Origin: Liolophura sinensis | Lineage: Eukaryota; Mollusca; Polyplacophora; Chitonida; Chitonidae | NCBI RefSeq assembly: GCF_032854445.1 | Contig: NC_088298.1 | Location: 11,645,504 to 11,709,503, forward strand | DNA: 64,000 nucleotides | Direction: 5' to 3' | Shown here: positions 43,384-54,168 of the stretch, one piece after another | How the letters are laid out: every line of letters starts with the position of its first letter | How positions within the stretch are numbered: the stretch's first letter is position 1 | Translations under genes and position numbers: made by a program | Notes under the pieces: model-generated | Databases searched by the model: none | Seen by the model: only the letters and a program-made list of their open reading frames with translations | What the model was told of the DNA's origin: nothing

Positions 43384-43526
43384 ATTGAGGATGAAGCTGA
43401 CAATGGGAGAAAATGTTTCCATGGTAACTGATGAGACTCTCCTTGCAGAGAACAGGGTCAGTCCATACTGGGTGACATTATCCAGAATGCTTGTGATTTG
43501 AGCCAAAGTGGCTCACAGACGTCTGT
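43384..43526 (-). other. Probable 5' leader exon of ITPK with an alternative start codon
   Basis: A strong acceptor (TTCTTTTTCTCGTTTATGCAG) precedes 43526 and a consensus donor (GTAAGT) follows 43384. An ATG in good context (ACCATGG) at 43422 opens METFSPIVSFILN and ends in phase 0. If spliced to the acceptor just above 37213, the frame runs on through NSQSRPNVRVSEDC into MGCMHTT without a stop, giving a 533-residue isoform. A short upstream frame (ATG TCA CCC AGT ATG GAC TGA) sits in the leader. The exon signals were read directly; the link to ITPK is an inference from strand, position and phase. Confidence 0.45.
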
Positions 43527-44010
43527 CTGCATAAACGAGAAAAAGAAATTACAATTTACAAATTTATAATAAACACAGAGGATTTTAGGCGGGAGACGAA
43601 GGACTAGAACCGGTTAATCTTTTAATTTTGCAACCCGGCATAGAAAACTGTTCATGTCATATTTTGGAAAGTATTTTCAGGGAACAGCATATTTTCAAAA
43701 GAACAGACAAAAGCAGAAGAACAAAAATTATGTTACTATTCATGCTAATCAACAAGAGTTCAGGTGAACTCAATATACATCTCAACGAATATAATTAACC
43801 TTTTCAACTGAATTTGCTACCAATATTTTGAAACATCCTGAGAAAACTAAGGGGTGTAGAGAATTTGTGCAGTTTTATGAAGCTTGCATCTTAAGTGACA
43901 CGACTACATCATTTTAGCACCATTTTCATAATAATGGTATGCATAAATTCCACTGAAAAAGCGTTTCAGAGGTCATAAAGGTTGAGAATTTCCACTAGTA
44001 AATTTGTAGA

Positions 44011-44200
44011 TTTATTTTTTTATTTGTTTGGTGTTTTATGCCGTACTCAAAAATATTTCACTTATACCACGGTGGCCAGCATTTTAGTGGGGGGAACCCG
44101 GGCAGAGATCCCTGGTTTCCAAGCACCATAATGCTGGCCGCCGTCGTATAAGTGAAATATTCTTGAGTACGGCGTAAAACACCAATCAAATAAATAAATA
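44011..44200. repeat. Inverted pair of SINE family A fragments (hairpin)
   Basis: The left arm (44011-44087) is a minus-oriented tail plus central domain; the right arm (about 44122-44200) is the plus-oriented equivalent. The arms are separated by about 35 bases of internal SINE sequence. They are near-complementary over about 75 bases and could form a long hairpin. Confidence 0.88.
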
Positions 44201-44605
44201 GATAGTGGGGATGCAGTTTGGAAATTTGCAGCAGGACATTTGTGGAAACAGGGTAGATAGTGGTAATGCAGTTTGAAACTTTACAGCACAACATTTGTAG
44301 AAACAGGGTAGATAGTGGCGATGCAGCTTGGAAATTTACAATAGGACATTTGTAGAAACAGGGTAGATAGTGGCGATGCAGCTTGGAAATTTACAGGAGG
44401 ACATTTGTACAAACAGGGTAGATAGTGGCGATGCAGCTTGGAAATTTACAGCACAACATTTGTAGAAACAGGGTAGATAGTGCGATGCAGGTTGAAAATT
44501 TACAACAGGACATTTGCAGAAACAGGCTACATAGTGGTGATGCAGTGTGAAAATTTACAGCAGGACATTTGTAGAAACAGGCTAGGTAGTGGTGATGCAG
44601 TTTAG
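44201..44605. repeat. 55-bp minisatellite, seven to eight units
   Basis: GATAGTGGCGATGCAGCTTG then GAAATTTACAGCAGGACATT recur with a 55-bp step (44201, 44256, 44311, 44366 and on). The array starts at the exact end of the inverted SINE pair. Confidence 0.93.
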
Positions 44606-45133
44606 TACTATAACAACCACAGAAAGGCCCAACAGATCATCACCTCTGTATGTACAAACAGCATATATTCAGGAACACCCCAAAACTGGGAGTAGTAGAT
44701 TTGACTCAGTTACAGTTACGGACTCAGTCACAGTTACGGAACCACAGAAATGGATGTTACACATCATCGCTTCTATATCTGTACCCATCTGCACACTGCA
44801 TACATACAAAACAATGCCAGCTGTACCTCGGACACAAAGTTCATATCTATGTTTAATATATCGTAGATATCATGGAAATGGCAATCTGATTTCCATAGAA
44901 ACTGCGGAAATGGTCTAATGTCAGCTGCGACAGATCGTCACCTCTGTATCTATTTATCAACCAAAAATTAATATGACTGCAAATGGAAATACTTTTCAAT
45001 TTAATGTGGCCTTGTTGTCAACCTCATAATATCTTCATCACTATGCAATTAGAAGTTACATGTACATCATCATAAAACCCTATAGTCCCAATCAGTGACG
45101 TATCATCTACTTTCCAAATGAATATGGAACAAT

Positions 45134-48129
45134 GAGTTTGAGAATAATGTAGCTTCTAATTGCCCAGTGATAATTTGATTTTTGGTGACCTTGAGAATGA
45201 TATAACATCTAAATGCCCAGCGATAATTTGTCTTTTTATGACCTTGACAATGATGTAACATCTAATTGCACAGTGATAAGGGGGACTTACCATGAGTTTG
45301 ACAATGATGAAACATCTAATTGCCCAGTGATAATTTGACTTTTAATGACCTTGACAATGATGTAACATCTAATTGCCCAGTGAAAATTTGACTTTTTATG
45401 AGTTTGACAATGATGTAACATCTAACTGCACACTGATAATGAGACTTACCATGGGTTTGACAATGATGTAACATCTAAGTGTCCACTGATAATGGCACTG
45501 TGAGTTTGATGATAATGTAACATCTAATTGCACACTGATGATGAGATATGAGTTTGTCATTGATGACGGACCTACAAATGTATAAGTATAACAATGATGT
45601 AACATCTAACTGCCCATCCAGTGATGACAGAACTGTGTTAAACAATGACGTAACATCTAATTGCGCAGTGTTGATGGGTCTTACTATGAGGTAGACAATG
45701 ATGTAACATCTAACTGCCATGTGATGGTAGAACTAGGAGTTTGACAATGATGTAACATATAACTGCCCAGTGATAATGGCACTTACTACGAGTTTGACAA
45801 TGATGTAACATCTAACTGCCCAGTGATGATAGAACTAGGAGTTTGACAATGATGTAACATATAACTGCCCAGTGATAATGGGACTTACTACGAGTTTGAC
45901 AATGATGTAACATCTAACTGCCCAGTGATGGTAGAACTAGGAGTTTGACAATGATGTAACATATAACTGCCCAGTGATAATGGCACTTACTACGAGTTTG
46001 ACAATGATGTAACATCTAACTGCCCAGTGATAATGGCACTTACTACGAGTTTGACAATGATGTAACATCTAACTGCCCAGTGATGATAGAACTAGGAGTT
46101 TGACAATGATGTAACATATAACTGCCCAGTGATAATGGCACTTACTACGAGTTTGACAATGATGTAACATCTAACTGCCCAGTGATGATAGAACTAGGAG
46201 TTTGACAATGATGTAACATATAACTGCCCAGTGATAATGGCACTTACTACGAGTTTGACAATGATGTAACATCTAACTGCCCAGTGATGATAGAACTAGG
46301 AGTTTGACAATGATGTAACATCTAACTGCCCAGTGATAATGGGACTTACTATGAGTTTGACAATGATGTAACATCTAACTGCCCAGTGACGATAGAACGA
46401 GGAGTTTGACAATGATGTAACATATAACTGCCCAGTGACGATAGAACGAGGAGTTTGACAATGATGTAACATCTAACTGCCCAGTGATAATGGCACTTAC
46501 TATGAGTTTGACAATGATGTAACATCTAACTGCCCAGTGACGATAGAACGAGGAGTTTTACAATGATGTAACATCTAACTGCCCAGTGACGATAGAACGA
46601 GGAGTTTGACAATGATGTAACATCTAACTGCCCAGTGACGATAGAACTAGGAGTTTGACAATGATGTAACATCTAACTGCCCAGTGATAATGGGACTTAC
46701 TATGAGTTTGACAATGATGTAACATCTAACTGCCCAGTGATAATAGCACTTACTACGAGCTTGACAATGATGTAACATCTAACTGCCCAGTGACGATAGA
46801 ACTAGGAGTTTGACAATGATGTAACATCTAACTGCCCAGTGACGATAGAACTAGGAGTTTGACAATGATGTAACATCTAACTGCCATGTGATGGTAGAAC
46901 TAGGAGTTTGACAATGATGTAACATATAACTGCCCAGTGATAATGGCACTTACTACGAGTTTGACAATGATGTAACATCTAACTGCCCAGTGACGATAGA
47001 ACGAGGAGTTTGACAATGATGTAACATATAACTGCCCAGTGATAATAGCACTTACTACGAGCTTGACAATGACGTAACATCTAACTGCCATGTGATGTAG
47101 AACTAGGAGTTTGACAATGACGTAACATCTAACTGCCATGTGATGGTAGAACGAGGAGTTTGACAATGATGTAACATCTAACTGCCCGGTGATAATGGGA
47201 CTTACTACGAGTTTGACAATGACGTAACATCTAACTGCCATGTGATGGTAGAACTAGGAGTTTGACAGTGACGTAACATCTAACTGCCATGTGATGGTAG
47301 ATCTAGGAGTTTGACAATGATGTAACATATAACTGCCCAGTGATAATAGCACTTACTACGAGTTTGACAATGATGTAACATCTAACTGCCCAGTGACGAT
47401 AGAACTAGGAGTTTGACAATGACGTAACATCTAACTGCCATGTGATGGTAGAACTAGGAGTTTGACAATGATGTAACATCTAACTGCCCAGTGACGATAG
47501 AACGAGGAGTTTGACAATGATGTAACATATAACTGCCCAGTGATAATGGCACTTACTACGAGTTTGACAATGATGTAACATCTAACTGCCCAGTGATGAT
47601 AGAACTAGGAGTTTGACAATGATGTAACATATAACTGCCATGTGATGGTAGAACTAGGAGTTTGACAATGATGTAACATCTAACTGCCCAGTGATGATAG
47701 AACTAGGAGTTTGACAATGATGTAACATATAACTGCCCAGTGATAATGGCACTTACTACGAGTTTGACAATGATGTAACATCTAACTGCCCAGTGACGAT
47801 AGAACTAGGAGTTTGACAATGATGTAACATATAACTGCCCAGTGATAATGGCACTTACTACGAGTTTGACAATGATGTAACATCTAACTGCCCAGTGATG
47901 ATAGAACTATGAGTTTGACAATGACGTAACATATAACTGCCATGTGATTGTAGAACTAGGAGTTTGACAATGATGTAACATCCAACTGCCCAGTGATGAT
48001 AGAACTAAGAGTTTGACAATGATGTAACATCTAACTGCCCAGTGATAATGGCACTTACTACGAGTTTGACAATGATGTAACATCTAACTGCCCAGTGATG
48101 ACGAGGCAAAGATGTAAAATCTAATTAAA
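45134..48129. repeat. 3-kb satellite with alternating 53- and 49-bp monomers
   Basis: All monomers share GTTTGACAATGATGTAACAT then CTAACTGCCCAGTGA. Type A continues TAATGGCACTTACTACGA (53 bp), type B TGATAGAACTAGGA (49 bp). They mostly alternate, giving a dimer of about 102 bp; units near the left edge are more diverged. Some units read TGACGTAA, an ATF/CREB-like sequence. Minus-strand frames through the array are repeat artefacts. Confidence 0.95.
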
Positions 48130-49538
48130 CCGATAACACTATCTCCACTTGAAGAAAGATGAAGCTTAGAGTAAGCCCTCAATTTCAACCTGCTAGACAT
48201 AAAATAATACATAACATTTCAATTTCAGACAGTTAACTCGGACATTTTCTCACCAGAGTTACCTCCCTTGTCTTTAACAAACCAGCTGGATGATGTGCTT
48301 GTATACACTTTTCCAGCACAGGTCGTACATAGTGGTGGCACCAGATCCCTAAATACTTGCACTTGTAACATACCTGGCGTCATCACTGAATAACCACCTG
48401 TGATTATCTTCTAATTATTGACATTCTGACTTGACGGACAATGACAACATTGGTACTATCTCATTACATTTCTCACAAAGGCAGAATTATCATGTAAGAA
48501 TTCATGCATATATGCATTGTTATCAACTTTTTTGGAACTGACTCTACGGATACACATTTGGGTGTAAATCATCCATCTTAATGCTGATATCTAAACAAAC
48601 AGCTTAATACATTCACATTCACAAAAAGATACAAACCAGATATGATATAATTACGTTTCTATTTAAAGCTTCTTTTAATCATCTGCCTGAAGTAAGAAAA
48701 AGAAGGGAATGCTAAAATATCATGTAGGCTATACTACACTTACTTCACATCCAATCAGGCTCTAAGAAAAAAAGAGAGACATCATACTGAAGTGGTTTAA
48801 GATGGCTTCAAACTTGAAAGCTAACTGATCCCACAATTTGGCAGAAATCTATTTGTGATTGCTTTCCACAAGTGAATAGTCCTGACTACATTTTCCCTCT
48901 CTATCCTACTCCTTATTGTTTTTCAAAAGAGAGGTCATGACTCTCTAGCGACGTCTTATGCACACCAAAATATATTATATAATATAGGTAAAAAGGCAGG
49001 ACTTAGCAGGCAAAGCTAAAATAAGTACATATATTCCATGACCAATCAGTGTGGAGATATTTCAGATACTCTAGTACCGGTACCTAAAATAAAACCATCA
49101 TCATCATGACCAAGTTTCCCTGTTATCAGTCATTAATTAAAGAAGTGTGTTAGCTAGACCTGCCCCTACATAACTTACAGGTGTATTAACACTACGGTAG
49201 TGTAAGCAAAGGAGGTACATGTAGAGCCTCACATAAGGCTTATCTCATGTGTTTTTCTGTCTCCATGGAGTATTTTTGATAAAACAGCCACTTCAGTCCG
49301 CAACTTTGATAAAGGGATCCGACAACACTTCTCGCCCGGTTAGGCTTATTTGCGTGTAACGTGCAATATGCATGTGTACGTCCGCAAATGCCAACTGAGG
49401 CCTTTCTAACTCGACACTGTCAGCAGCTATGGCATAAATGAAGCCCTAGGTTTCCAAACTCCCCAACCAATGGTTAAAGGTTAAGTATCTTTTTTTCTCC
49501 AAACTTGTACAGACGAACCGCAGTTAAACTTGCCTTAC
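48130..49538. other. Single-copy sequence between satellite and putative leader exon
   Basis: A plus-strand open frame of about 55 codons follows an acceptor-like TTTCAATTTCAG at 48228 and ends at TAA near 48391. No partner exon or known family was found, so it is not called as a gene. Confidence 0.4.
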
Positions 49539-49610
49539 CATGATGATCTTTGTCGCGAAGTTTAAAACGTCAACCAACAGCTTAGCAGACAACCGATTGC
49601 GACAATGGGC
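49539..49610 (-). promoter_or_regulatory. Possible first exon end and TATA-type promoter of ITPK
   Basis: On the minus strand, a TATATA at 49647-49642 is followed about 100 bases later by an exon-like end, ATCATCATG, and a donor GTAAGG at 49538. The transcription start near 49610 is a guess from TATA spacing. Splicing to 43526 would create a 23-codon upstream frame that stops before METF. Nothing independent supports the assignment. Confidence 0.25.
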
Positions 49611-50483
49611 TAAAAACATCCCCAGAGTGCAGGACTTAGCCTATATACGGAAACGGACTGCTTTATCAGCAGGTCCATGTTTCACGATAACTGTTCTCGG
49701 CTAATAGTACATTTCAATATGTTAACAGTGTGTTGACACCATTAAGACACACTTGCTATATACAAGGAACACTCTTGCAAACGACAATCCTAGAAACTGT
49801 TATCTACGGTGACCAGTTTGTGCCACACAAACATAACAACGTGTCAAATACAGCACGTGCACACAGGCCTATACACAGAGGTTTAGTGTTAGTACAGCGG
49901 CTTATCAAACAGTTTATCAAGGTTGTCAATCAGTTTTTCATCGAAAATGTTCTGTTCAACGGAAAATTACTTTGTTTTACAAAGAAAATAACTTGTTTAC
50001 ACTGAAAATTTCCTTCTACGAAGAAAAATACTTTTGTTTTTACAATTAAACTCGCACATTGATTTAACAAAAGAAATTATTTTTTCACAGGAATTTGTGT
50101 GTGTGTGATACTTAATATTCAAATGAAAATGCATACCGGATATGCCACAAATAAACCACTATATTTGTCTGGTGCATGGCGCGTCTAAAGGCATTTAAAT
50201 AACGAATAAATATAGCGGTAGATGTACTGTAAGCGGACCACGTATTGTTTGAACAATTTGGTTTCACCTTACAGTCGGGCTGTGTATTGACCGCTCTCTT
50301 CCATCCATGCAGCACAAAGGTAGAGCAGTGGATTTACTCTACGTTTGATACGCTTTTGCAGTCTTCCCAACCATCAACGCCATCAAGTGGCCTGCAGGTA
50401 TATTTAAACTCATGTGAACATTTGTAGGTTAGAATGAACAAAATATATGTACGAAATAGTTAGTATATAGTTAAGAATCATTT

Positions 50484-50665
50484 GAGTGAGTGAGTGAGTG
50501 AGTGCTTGGAGCTTAACGTTGTCCTAACAATTTTTCAGCCATATGACGATGAAGGAATTTTTAGAGTGCATGTAGTGTGCCTCCTTGTTGCAGGGCGGAT
50601 TTCCACCGCTCTTTTCTCTACTGCTGCTTCACTGAGACGCCTTACCGAAGGCAAGTACAATTCAT
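50484..50665 (-). mobile_element. SINE family B, truncated
   Basis: GAGTGAGTGAGTGAGTGAGT tail through CTTCACTGAGACGCCTTACC; the central and head parts are absent. Confidence 0.82.
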
Positions 50666-52007
50666 TGGTCTTCTCCTCCCGCAAAGGGCCAATCAGTTAT
50701 TCCTTCTGTAATGGAGGACCCGGCCACACCTCATGATGACATGACTTTAAAGAGAATCCATTGCACCAGAACGTCATATTGTGATATACTGTAAGATTGT
50801 AGACATTTTCCAGAATTTTTTTTTCGCAACTTAGTAGTTAACGTTTCTATTTGTTTGGTTAGTGTGAGCATGGAATCTTCATTATTTGTACCACTGCCAT
50901 ACGAGGCAACAGGTCAAGGCAACTTATCTAGGCACCACCTATCGTAATACAATACATGTTTTGGTCCTTACATTGTATAGTTGTATCTCAAGAATACAAA
51001 TATATGTACAATCTGGGAACCTTTTTTCGATATTTTCCGGATTGTATCCAAATATTCATCACATATAGCAAACGTAACTAACAGCTCATTCCGCAGTTTA
51101 ACAGATAATGCATTCAACCGACCACGAAAAACTTTGCATAATAAGTGTGTTGGCATTCAGGCAATTGGGAAGATCAACTATTGGGCACTAACCCAAGGGG
51201 TCAAGGGGGGCTCGAAACTGGGTAAGCCTACCGCAGTACACATTTTTCCAAAATACTCAACACTTTTTATGGGTCCCCAGCAATACACCTAGAAAGTGTG
51301 AAGTTGATTGAGTGAAAGGGGTCAAGAAAGTCGAAAGGCATACATGTGTATACATGTATAGGCCTACACAGACCTACTGGTACAGAGATTCTTGTAGTTA
51401 CATATAGGATTACAAGTATATGTATATACATGTCGATTGTCGGGAATTACGACTTGTCATAACATTCTAGAATTAATTACTTCAGCTCTTCCTCATGGGG
51501 AATGAATCTAAATGACGCTCATAGGCCTACATTTGTTTATTACACCTCAACCTGTAGGCCTACTGGGTTTATTCAAATAACGCACTCAATGAAAACTTTA
51601 CCTTTTCATTCTGCTTTGATAGCAGGGTTTGCAGTATTATTTCATTCTGTGGTAACTTGCCTAATGCGACTGGTAATTTTTTTACCTGTCGAAACATTTC
51701 TGTATACACGAACAACTGCCGTTTTGTGGTCAAAACATGATACGCTTGTTATGCTAAATTCAAATGTAGGTCTACATTAGAACACAAAAATTTATAATTT
51801 GTGCTTTATTTATTGGCAGTATATAGTATAAATCCAAGTGTTTCTGAACACAAGCTGTTCTCGTGATCGGCGTATTTGATTGCATTAGCTTCTCTCCTCA
51901 GAAATCACCGATACTTGTACACGTTAGAAACTGAACCCTCGATGACACTTTAACATAGAACAAATAACCGACGACTGGTGTAGAATTAACACTATACAGC
52001 ACGCGGG

Positions 52008-52145
52008 AAGGTCTAGCAGCAACCTACAGACGGTCGTGGATTCCCCCCCTGGTTTCCTCCCACCATAATGCTGGCCGCCGTCGTGTGAGTGAAATATTCT
52101 TGAGTAAGGCGTACAACACCAATCAAAGAAATAAATAAATAAAAC
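52008..52145 (+). mobile_element. SINE family A, 5' truncated
   Basis: Central domain and AAATAAATAAATAAAA tail are present; the head is missing. Confidence 0.83.
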
Positions 52146-53952
52146 TATAAATTGGGAGCGGCCTTCGGATGATTTAATGCAGCTCTGTAGCAGAACTTGC
52201 TGTACAGTAACCCAAATGACCAAATCGAAGTGGAGCGCGCAATTTGAGAAGGATGCACCCTGGAAAATACCGGCAAATGCACGTATTCTAGTGGCATGGT
52301 TTACATTGTGTGAGAAAATCTGTGAAACAAACAAAAAATCATTCTACCGTGTAGAAGATGATTGGAACGTCAATTTCTGTTGATGTTCTGGGTTGGGTGG
52401 TGGGGGGGTGGGGGAGTTAAGCTCGTAGCGAAAGGCTGTGTCACTGGTGCATTTGAAATGATGTGGCTCGTCTTTTCCTGCATACCATGAGAAGCAACAG
52501 CGTAATTACTCATATTTGCCACTTTTTTGTGGCCACTGAGTTGCACAATAGTCGTGGGAGGTACGCCAGCATGAAGGAGGACTAGTACATGTTGTTTTGC
52601 GGGCACTGTGGTTTGTCAAACGGCCAGGTAAGTTCGATCGTTTTGCCATGGTTTTCATAATTGATTTTAGGGTGTGCTCTCCCATTGGTTGGCATTTGTA
52701 CCATTATTGCAAGCTTTTCTTTTGTAATTGATGCCGAGGTAAAATGGAAATCCAGAAATAATTGAGAAAGGAGAACTTTGAAAGGAGAACGAACAGGAAA
52801 AAGGTGAATTTAAATATTTACAGGAGAACACTTAATGTACAGATGACTTGCAAACGTCTCGAGCTGGAATCTGACCTGAATTGACATCGACAGCTACCAG
52901 CGTTGCGAAAAGGTAATTTGACGCCAAAACTCACGAAGCAAACGACACAAAAAATGACGAAAATATTTGAAAATAGCCTTTTTGCCCATAATGTGTAGAC
53001 AGTGTAGAAAAAATTTTATTAGTATTTCTGGGTCTTAATTTTAGGGAGAATAAATCGCATGTTCGTGTAAGTAGGCCAGCACTGCATGGAAATCCCCGTC
53101 AAGGACCGCAGGGCTTTCAAAGGGAAAGGTCACTCGGTGCGAAAGTAGTTCCGCACGTGAAAAATGTTCAAAGGATGGTGATACGAAAAGATATCACGGG
53201 GCTCTGTATCAGGCGGGTAACACGCATAGGTATATGATAAAACCTGAGAACACTGCTGTCTCTGCGGACGTCAGGCCAACCAGTCTTGGCCTTAAACCAT
53301 ATGTACACGGTGTTGGGGTGACTCAACGTGTTTCACATTGCTTTCACACGGCATGTATCCCATGCTATGGCATTGTGCCAATTCCTAATTAAAATGCAAT
53401 TCCGTTACCAAGTACATCTGAAAATTGACAATTAACACCAGAAGAGTTAACACTCCATCTCAAAATGTGGACCACAAACTGATAAGATCAGTAGAGAAAC
53501 AACACACACAATTAAAATGGAACTTTTTTATATCACAAATTATGTTACATATGTACTCCTATATGTGTTAACATGTGTAACAAGCTTTCTTGAAGTATTG
53601 TTTTCAAAATACATGTTAGGCTACATGTCCACTACTAGTCATGTTTTTTAAACAGGTGTGAAACTGCCTGTAACTTGAGCTTGCATTGGGAAACCCAAAT
53701 CCTGAAACTGCTCTTGCAATTAAGTTACACACTAAGTAACTGTTGTGAAGTTAGCCCCTAGTCGCCGCCAGTAGCCTTTGCAGCGCAAGGCTGAAGCTGC
53801 CTGCTATGGCTAATACAACAACATCTTCTACTTTTTCATTTTCTTGAATGTTTATGCCACAAGTTTATACTAAGGATGTGAAAACCAATTGTACTGTAGA
53901 ATTCTAATGAATGTGATATGTCACATAAAAATATGCGTTCCCCAAGGTAAGT

Positions 53953-53958
53953 TTTATT
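53953..53958 (-). terminator. Candidate PRIM1 polyadenylation signal
   Basis: AATAAA on the minus strand about 190 bases past the PRIM1 stop. It is the first such hexamer noticed downstream. No processing data are available. Confidence 0.4.
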
Positions 53959-54148
53959 TATAGAGATAAAATTAGTACCTAGACATAGAGTACAGCGAAA
54001 GAAAAAAATGGCAGCCATTTGAAATGTTCAAGTGGGATGTTGACTGATGGATTGCAGCACTGTTCATTGATGGATGATCCAAGTCTCCCACACCTGGTAG
54101 GAGGAGAATGAAGGAAGTGTATCCATGGCTCACCAACCTAATTCCTCT

Positions 54149-54168
54149 TCAGAATTCTTTCTTGAGGT
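54149..54168 (-). CDS. PRIM1: PRIM1 terminal 20-nt coding exon
   Basis: After a good acceptor (TTGTCTTTCCAG) the sequence completes an Asp codon and reads LKKEF then TGA at 54151-54149. Human PRIM1 ends SDLQKDF, so the match in sequence and length is close. The coding part is only 20 nt, too short for ORF callers. Confidence 0.85.

Larger units (their letters stand above)
49648..53952. other. Intergenic region between PRIM1 and ITPK
   Basis: It contains one SINE A, one SINE B and a G-rich tract near 52389-52415. No exon could be supported. Confidence 0.55.

Noticed and set aside
46900-47241. Repetitive 113-codon minus-strand frame (MAVRCYVIVKL type)
   Set aside because: It is a read-through of the 53/49-bp satellite; the same peptide recurs with each unit and there is no start or splice context.
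48228-48393. Plus-strand frame TVNSDIFSPELPPLSL after an acceptor-like CAG
   Set aside because: About 55 codons, no second exon and no family recognised; could be chance.
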